Made by a program: the position numbers and the translations under genes. A model generated the notes under the pieces. It was not told the origin of the DNA. It did no database searches and was given only the letters and a program-made list of their open reading frames with translations. Below, in pieces: positions 56,740-64,000 of a DNA stretch of 64,000 nucleotides; within the stretch, counting starts at the first letter, position 1, and each line of letters opens with the position of its first letter. This DNA is from Lineus longissimus (lineage: Eukaryota; Nemertea; Pilidiophora; Heteronemertea; Lineidae): contig NC_088315.1 of NCBI RefSeq assembly GCF_910592395.1, forward strand, positions 15,171,808-15,235,807. The letters run 5' to 3'.

Positions 56740-56999
56740 TTGTTCCCGATCTGGAAATATGTCTGATATGCCGTCGCATCACCCAATACTGCCGTCAATT
56801 TTTGTATGTGCAATTTTACGGTGATGGTGCCTGAAATCGGTAGTTCTTCACTGGTTATTGCTTGAAGTTTCAGTTGTGATGGTTGTAATCGACACATGTT
56901 GAAATCTGGATTCCACCAATATAAAAGACTTGGATGCAATAAACCAACGCCGCTTCCTGTATTGAGGAGAGCCGAAAATTCTTGTCCTCCGGTACACAC
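56740..56999 (-). pseudogene. Gypsy-like retropepsin fragment
   Basis: A minus-strand frame starts in F-S-A-L-L-N-T-G-S-G-V and has flap-like and I-S-G-T-I-T-V segments, which is retropepsin architecture. The catalytic Asp is replaced by Asn (N-T-G instead of D-T-G). It is fused to the exon-3 fragment at about 56,770. Confidence 0.65.
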
Positions 57000-57580
57000 C
57001 GTAACAAAATTTGCTTTTTTTGTGCCTTGGGATTGTAATTTACGCCGTAGCTCTGCAGAATTTGTTAGATTTCTTCTTGTTTGGTCATATCGACACTTAA
57101 CACATTTTACTCACCATTTTTCTCAGTGGAATTGTCTGAGACAACTTTGATTGTCAAATCATCCAGAAATACTGATAGACGTTGATATACGTCTAAGTTT
57201 AGCTTATATTCATGATTCATGATATTTGGCTGAGTTACAACACTGGCTGCACACTTATGCCATTGACTTTCTCTAACCTGGGTCACGGCTACATTTTTCA
57301 TTTAACGACTTTCCCTTGACATTTCCTGCTGATCCACTCTCGATGGCTAAAAGAACATTTGAAACCTTTGCCATTTCAATTGTGGATTCATGTAGCCATT
57401 TCAATTGTGGATTCATGTAGCCAATATGAATTCTTATGAACCTCGACAGTGTGCCCAAGGTGGTTACGCACCTGATTTCAAACCAAGAATCTGAAATGAA
57501 AAATAAGTAACTAATTGTCAGTGACTATAATTCACCAAACAATATGACTACCCAATATTTGTGTTTGCACGTATGAATTG
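57000..57580. other. Retroelement-derived remnant without clear coding
   Basis: Short minus-strand frames upstream of the retropepsin. A tandem duplication of a phrase containing CCATTTCAATTGTGGATTC lies at about 57,371-57,420. Confidence 0.4.
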
Positions 57581-57584
57581 TGAT

Positions 57585-58860
57585 ATGCTTGTTGCCTTGG
57601 GCATCAGCTTCCTTCGGTAACTATATATTTACGCAATGTGCAGACAAGAATAATATTGGCCTCCATCCAGACATGGGAATAAACACCATGTAAAAGAGAT
57701 ACAATTGGATTACCTGTAATTCCGAGGTATATCAATGTCACCACACATGAAGAGGAATGCTGAAAACAAAAACAATGGGTCAAGACAAATAAAAAAAATA
57801 ATAACAGTTGTTGGAAGGCTCCCTCTACATGAGGGGCAAGGAGACCTTCCCAGTAGAAATTTATTATTCAAATCAACTTATATATGACTGTGTGTTGTAC
57901 ATAGTCAATTTTAACAAAAGCGGTCTCAATGGTATCTCTCGGTACAAATATTACTCAAACGTATTATAGGGGTATCGACTTAACTGGTGTTGTTAAATAA
58001 TGATGGCAAAATAGAGGACAACTCAGGAATTAAACAGAAGTACGCAACGGACATCAGTTACCTTAGGTAGAATTAAGACGTGTCCATGGCCTCGGACGGC
58101 ATCTTCACGTCCGTCTCATGGATCGTCATCACTGTGGCTCAGGTCGGCTAGCACCTCTGCCACTGGCATGAGCCTCACGGTCTCCTCGGGAGTAAAGGCG
58201 TCCGCGGCGGTGACGTCCTCACATTCCACACCAACCATGACCTGTAGGTCTCTTCTTCCCATATGGTTGTGCGGAACCTCTTCTCGACTTTGCCGGTCCC
58301 AACCATCCTAATTTTAAGCCGTGGCTTCGATTCACCGGGCATTATGTAGAGATAGGGGGTGTGTGGACTCTCCGTGAACTCCAACGAATCCGTGGAGAAG
58401 AGTTTCGTCCACTCCCCACATGGCGTCTACAAGATGGCGTCGAACGCGTCCGGTGATATCGAACCACCATATGGTTTCACTCGGGGGTTCCAGGATCTCC
58501 TCTGCGGGTGGCCCCATCAGGACAAATTTGTCCAAATTCTCTTCGGTTGATGAAGCAGAGCTGGGCCCCCGATACGTCCGTGAACATCCCAGGTGTGGTT
58601 CGAACTCTTGGGGGCTGGCTTCCTTTTCAGCCCTTGGGGGTATGATTTGGCGTTTCCTCGCGTGCTGCAAGTTGGTGACCACTTCTGTCAAGGTCACAGC
58701 ACCGCAGTAGTGCAACACACAGCGTTGTCTTCCAAAACCAAGCCTCCTCACAGATTTCTGCATACTCTAGTGCCACTGATTGGTAGACACGGTAGAACAG
58801 TACTGCGACGCAAAACAACGCCGCCCGGGACCGCGCCTCCTGGCAGAGCTCCGTGTATTC
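57585..58860 (-). pseudogene. Antisense-gene copy 3: exon 3, intron and exon 5
   Basis: Reverse copy of 11,560-13,560, lacking about 12,440-13,230. Exon 3 at 58,860-58,081 is recognisable (W-W-F-D-I-T-G-R-V-R-R-H-L). The 45-bp exon 5 with both splice sites lies at about 57,716-57,761. Small indels break the coding frame near 58,250 and 58,390. Confidence 0.75.
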
Positions 58861-58968
58861 CTCTGTCCCTAGTTGCCGGGCGTAGTTATAGAATGAAGCA
58901 ATATTTATAAGGGGAGCTCTGTTACCAGTTGTAATTAGTCGTCGAAATTTGCTATTGGTGTATTGTTC

Positions 58969-59155
58969 AACACCAGGTACAGTTCACTCAAGGCCAGAGG
59001 TAAACTCGGTCCTTCAGCTGGATCTTCAGTGGTGAGTATCCTATACCAGCCGATCATGGACGGTGTAATCATTTGTTCATGCCTGTACCGTCGTTGATGA
59101 CCTTCCCGAAAGTGGGGTCCCATAGGAATGTCTGGATATGAGAATAGGCAGTCTT
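58969..59155 (-). repeat. Direct repeat of about 186 bp, copy 1
   Basis: Nearly identical to 59,439-59,624. In both, a minus-strand frame encodes a short W-Y-R-I-L-T-T-E-D-P-containing peptide, so the unit may be a coding fragment of an element. Confidence 0.8.
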
Positions 59156-59438
59156 TAAATTTAATTTAATTTTAATATAAGTTTATTGAGCACCAATATA
59201 CAAGAGTACAGAACATAAACAATCGAAATACAAACAAAGGAAGGAACACAATGATGGAACTCAATAGGGACACCCAGAGGGATCATAGACCCATAATAGG
59301 GGTCCCCTAAAAATTAATACATATAATGATAAAAATCAATCAATATTGGACTTTAAAAAAAAACAGGCACAGAGAGATTTAAAATCTACAGTTAGCACAT
59401 CTGCAGCGCCCAACCCATGTGCACGCATTGTCCAGGTC
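59156..59438. mobile_element. Insert between the two 186-bp repeats
   Basis: About 280 bp, AT-rich, starting with a TTAATTT-rich tract. Because identical long sequence flanks it, it could be an element bounded by them or a duplication that captured it. Not identified. Confidence 0.3.
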
Positions 59439-59624
59439 AACACCAGGTACAGTTCACTCAAGGCCAGAGGTAAACTTGGTCCTTCAGCTGGATCTTCAGT
59501 GGTGAGTATCCTATACCAGCCGATCATGGACGGTGTAATCATTTGTTCATGCCTGTACCGTCGTTGATGACCTCGCCGAAAGTGGGGTCACATAGGAATG
59601 TCTGGATATGAGAATAGGCAGTCT
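59439..59624 (-). repeat. Direct repeat of about 186 bp, copy 2
   Basis: See 58,969-59,155. Confidence 0.8.
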
Positions 59625-60111
59625 TGACAAAGGTCCGTCTGGAAAAGTACTTTCCTGCCTGTCCGCAAGGTTGTAATTAAATAAATATGTAAATATATCC
59701 AAATTTTACGATCAAGTCCGTCGCCCAAATAGTTTCATGTCCTTTTCATACTTAGTTCATAAAAGACGCATGGACGTAAAATATATGGTTAATCGACGTT
59801 ATCAAGCGTTCCTCGGTTTGATTCCGATCTGCAACGTATAATTGAGTTGACTCCGATCGTTATGTGTACCGCTGCTCTCGATTCTGATGATTCCTTCCTC
59901 GTATATCTACACCTCAATTAAAAGGACATGCGCTGCATGTTGGTATCATGAATGACGAAGTGGTCTCAAGGGTATCGCTCGGTACAAATATTACTCAAAC
60001 GTATTATAGGCGTATCAACTTAACTTGTGTTATCAAATAAGGATAGGCAAAATGGAGGACGTCAGGCTTTCAGCCGAAGTACGCAATGAAAGTCAGTTAC
60101 CTCAGCTGAAA

Positions 60112-60919
60112 TTAAGACGTGTCCATGGCCTCAGACGGTATCTTCACGGCCGTCTCATGATCGTCATCGCTGTGGTTCAGGTCGGTTAGAATCTCTGCCA
60201 CCGGCATGAGCCTCACGGTCGCCTCGGGAGTAAAGGCGTCCGCGGCGGTGACGTCCTCAATCTCCACACCAACCATGACTTGTAGGTCTTCTTCCCATAT
60301 GGTTGTGCGGAACCTCTTCTCGACTTTATCTGTCCGAACCATCCTGATTTTTAGCCGTGGCTTCGATTCACCGGGCATCATGTAGAGGTAGGGGGTGTAT
60401 GGACTCTCCGTGAACTCCAACGAAATTCCGTGGAGAAAGGTTCCGTCCACCCCCCACATGGCATCTGTAAGATGGCGTCGCACGCGTCTGGTGATATCAA
60501 ACCACCATATGGTTTCGCTTGGGGGTTCCAGGAGCTCTCCTTCGGGAGAACCCAACGGGACAGAGTCGTCCAACTTCTCTTCAGTGGAGGAAGCAATGTT
60601 GGGCTCCCGATAGTTCCGTGAACACCCCGGCTGTGGTTCGAACCCTTGGGGGCTGGCTTCCTTTTTAGCCGTCGGGGGTGTGACTTGGCGGGTCTCCCGC
60701 GTGCCGCAAGTAGGTGACTCCTTCTGTCAAGGTCACGGCACCGCGGTAGTGCGACGCATAGCGTCGCCTCCCGAAACCGCGCCCCCTCACAGTGTTCCGC
60801 GTACTCTAGTGCCACTGATGGGTAGACACGGTACCACGGTACGGCGACGCAAAACGACGCCGCCCGGGACCGCGCCTCCTGGCGGAGTTCCGCGTATTCC
60901 TCTGCCCCGAATCGACGAC
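60112..60919 (-). CDS. Antisense-gene copy 2, exon 3
   Basis: Starts after the conserved acceptor TTTATAG/GTC. The conserved frame (60,573-60,112) matches the protein at 11,705-12,280 over its length with few changes and keeps the acidic C-terminus. The N-terminal duplicated segments are in the other frame, as in copy 1. Confidence 0.6.
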
Positions 60920-61494
60920 CTATAAAAAGAATAAAGACATAAACGATATTTTGCCTATAGGTTTCAAAAACAAATAACTGTTTTATCATATGAAAATATC
61001 ACCCAACTTTAGAACACTAAGAGTTCAAACAACACCTTGAAAAATGTTGGTAACCTGTGTTTCCTAGGATGACGACTGTCTCGCCTGTAATTACTTGTCA
61101 AATCAAACAGATTTACACCTCAGCTTACCGAGGGTTACCCATTCCGTAAGTGTAATGACAAACTAATATATTGTTCAACTAGTATATGTAGCTTAGCTAA
61201 AATCGTTGCTTAAAACGGACTTGACCCACCAAACCTACCTTTTATCAGTAGTACCTAAGTTAACCGCGGTAGCACCGGCTGGTGCGCGGCAGGAACATCG
61301 TTAACGTCAATCATAATGCATATTAACATTTTCGCCTCGTTGGCATAAATGAACATAAATACCAGCCTCATTACCTGGATAACCGGTGCATTAATTTAAA
61401 GTACCAATAACTAGTATCTCTCCATTCATAGGTAAAGTTATTCCATGTGTCCGAGGGTACTGCAATAAATTCAACAGGTAATGGCCAAACCTAC

Positions 61495-61994
61495 TTGAAT
61501 CGTTGGGACCTGGGAAAAGCAGCATCGGGGGTAGCTCGTGATGATCCTGTTCATAGATCTGTTCCGCCCCCAATGGCCAGTCCTTGCAGGCGCCTGTATT
61601 TCCGTGCAGGTTGAGCACGTGAGGCCTAACATCCAGGCACCCCGCACAACGATAGGCGGCTATCCACCGCCTCATTTAGGCCTGGAAGCTGCCTCCTTCT
61701 CATTGTTGGTATTGCACCCCCGCGCCTAGGGTGTTCGACTAACATCCGCACGAGTGCAGTAGGAGCGTAGGGGGCGTCAATCCAGAGGTGTTTGTGTGCC
61801 TCTACGCCCCGTGTCACCCGCTCCATGACTCGGCGGTTCGCCCGACACTCCTTCCTTGAGCTGTGACATGCAGCTGGGCACATGTCACAAGCGACGTCCG
61901 CCAGACGATGTAGGTGGGTTGTAACCACCGCTGCTGTACTTAGCCACTTAAGGCTAGGCGGCAGTACAGCAGCTTCCCATGGCTCAAGTTTGAC
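61495..61994 (-). CDS. Antisense-gene copy 2, exon 2
   Basis: Conserved acceptor and donor, and the same two overlapping frames as copy 1 with the stop of the first frame at the same place. The 575-bp intron between exons 2 and 3 is also conserved with copy 1. Confidence 0.6.
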
Positions 61995-63199
61995 CTGAAA
62001 CACAAGGCCAAGCATGACAATTTTCTGAAAAAAAAGAAAAAAAAGAAGGTCGTCCATAAACAATCTTAAGTTACCTATTCTTAAATTTTTATTGTTCTTG
62101 TTTCCTTAAATGCATTATTCCTTCATAAATAGTTATCACCATTTCACTATTTAAAAAACAAATATAACCTCATGATTCACATGAGAAGTTGACGTCACTT
62201 AGCTACCACGTCCGCCTCCTATTTCCCAGGTACCGTGATGATTGCACCTTATTTGTGTGCCTTCCTTTTGTTTTTGTTCAAAAACAACAAAACGCTTCAA
62301 TTAAACGCTCCCCTCGCCTAAATCTAAAAGTCATGGCCCCATGACTAATTTGATGATAAAGACAGAGTGTGTGACAATTTTGCTTTGCCTGGCACCACGA
62401 CGCTTGGAGTGAAATTTCAGTCGATAACGTCATGATGGCAGGGTAACCTTGAGTACGATTACTAACCAGCTTCGGGTTTGTTTTAGTTTTTTTTTTCTTG
62501 GATCGCAACGAGGACTAGATAAATGGGAAAATAATTTTGACGAATTACAACTGGTTGTCTGGTTTGTTTTTGTTCGACCACCAGTAATCAATGTGATTAG
62601 GGAGAAACAGATGACAACCATCCCACCTACGAGAATACCTTCAATGTAAACAATTGGTTCGAACAACAACCATAATTGACCACGGTTGAGATTTCAAGTC
62701 AAGAAGCCCATTTCACGGTGTTGTTGACTGTTGGAACCTTCAACGTTGTTACAATATGAAATATGCAAGAAAAAAAATTATTCGCTGAACATATTAATCT
62801 ATACGAAAAATCGTATTTGTTACCATGATGAATCGTTTCTCCATCTGAAAAAACAGTAACCGTTTGTGGAGGAACACAATATAAAATTCACACTAACCGT
62901 ACCCATCATAAAGCTGGAATCATAACAACCAACCAAAACACCAGTTGCTCAATTTGTGTTTAATACGAAAAAGGATGGTAATTAATAGCCTAGGTTCCAT
63001 TCGCCCTATTGTTGGTTTGTTGATATAAACCCTATATTAACGCTAACCTTATTGATAATCGTGGCATGCCATATTCTAACTAGGTACTAACCCAAGAGTG
63101 TAACGAATTGATGCCGCGCGTCTATTGAGCACGTCAGAGTGATGTTGTAAAACCGCCCATCAGAAATAGGTAAGAGATGTACATCTTAGGGTACGCCAA

Positions 63200-63555
63200 A
63201 ATATGTAAGGTTCCGTAGACGCCTGAAGGTCCCCTTGTAAATGGAGTGCCAACAGTTGGCCTTGTAGTAAGGTATCTTGCAGGGTGAGGGCCGGCAACCA
63301 AAGGTCACCGAGGGAATATAGGGGAAGGTTTGCATGTGGGTGTTCCAGAAGGTATAGGATAAGGTGGGTGATGGCAAGAGGTGCCCAGGTATCTACCCAC
63401 TTCCAATTATTTATGGACTCAATAGCCTCCATGTCGGGCATTTTTGGCATTAGTTTTTGTCGGAGGTACAGACTGCTGTATGCCAGCCTGTACACCTGAA
63501 AAATACTGAGAGGTGGAATGTATAGCCTATCTCGCCTATCCTGCCTTCGCTTCAT
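63200..63555 (-). pseudogene. Second copy of the RING-gene N-terminus (unoccupied site)
   Basis: One frame runs from the ATG at 63,555 across the points where the LINE (about 63,270-63,280) and the MULE (63,252-63,259) inserted in copy 1. It diverges at about 63,200, where this copy joins the 9,977-type sequence, so the zinc domain is missing here. Confidence 0.75.
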
Positions 63556-64000
63556 GGCTACAAGTAAAAGAATATGGAGGCGTGGTGAATAATTATAAAG
63601 AACTATACCTTATTGATGCTTAAGACCCACAAGCCAGAGTCGAGGTATAACGGGGGAGGCAAACGTTTAGATTTTAGCCGGCCTCTCAGAGTTGTCACCT
63701 CCATGGATGGCAGTTGGCCAACGGCGCCAACTAAGAGAGCGAAACATATACTTGCAGCCCACGCCCCTGTCGACTATGGCCTGAAAGTACTTTGACTAAT
63801 GACACAATTTCACAATTTCTGCCTGTTCCAATGGTGGAATTCGTAGTGGGTCGCTGGTAGTCATTTTGCTGAATCTACAATGAAAATGAAGAAGATGAAA
63901 AAGTGCTCTTATTCTGGAGGATAGTATGTTGTCTGCTCAAGTCGGTAGCAACCCACCATCCTCTGACAAGTGGTCATTTTAGACATTATTTTGTCGCTGC

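Larger units (their letters stand above)
59647..64000. mobile_element. Second, rearranged copy of the giant element's internal region
   Basis: Pieces matching 8,974-9,040, 12,480-10,200 (inverted), 9,081-9,977 (direct) and the RING-gene region (17,430 / 28,988 / 32,936-33,660) follow each other. The antisense-gene block is inverted relative to the first copy. It lacks the MULE and LINE and so gives the pre-insertion sequence. It runs off the right edge. Confidence 0.8.

Overview
This is animal genomic DNA made almost entirely of mobile elements, most of them degraded and many nested in one another. Introns with GT/AG borders, long non-coding stretches, tandem arrays and the element mix (DIRS-type tyrosine-recombinase element, chromodomain Ty3/Gypsy element with an envelope-like gene, EN+RT LINE, MULE) point to a marine invertebrate, probably a lophotrochozoan such as a mollusc. 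That assignment is inference. I see no convincing ordinary host gene, no rRNA or tRNA, and nothing bacterial.

Layout. (1) 1-5,760: a DIRS-like element on the + strand (gag-like ORF, broken RT, RNase H, tyrosine recombinase), followed by a cluster of inverted repeats. (2) 6,917-7,604 and 44,509-50,123 are two parts of one minus-strand gene (Cys-rich N-terminus, DUF6589-like core, PIN/XPG-like nuclease, Cys-cluster C-terminus). They are separated by a very large LTR element. (3) 7,605-44,508 is that element: matching LTRs at both ends (452 and 455 bp), a 4-bp CCAG target-site duplication, and a primer-binding site matching initiator tRNA-Met. On the minus strand it carries gag, pol with a chromodomain, an envelope-like gene, a small conserved ORF and a RING-like gene. 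On the plus strand it carries a putative spliced gene with its own TATA box. (4) Two younger elements split the RING gene: an 11.5-kb MULE (17,439-28,979) with an 8-bp target duplication, and a LINE of about 3.9 kb (about 29,000-32,932). A second copy of the giant element at 63.2 kb lacks both and so gives the pre-insertion sequence. (5) 50-64 kb holds further rearranged pieces of giant-element relatives: an envelope-like gene, a zinc-motif/chromodomain chimera, a retropepsin fragment and several copies of the antisense gene.

The most unusual object is the MULE. Its terminal inverted repeats are built from a 21-bp satellite in opposite orientations. Its minus strand appears to carry one spliced gene joining a protein kinase, a C76-like cysteine protease and a MULE transposase. 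Most exon phases agree; about three single-base breaks interrupt it. The second is the giant LTR element itself, about 21 kb after removing the two nested insertions, with a RING-like gene and an antisense multi-exon gene that recurs at several places in the window.
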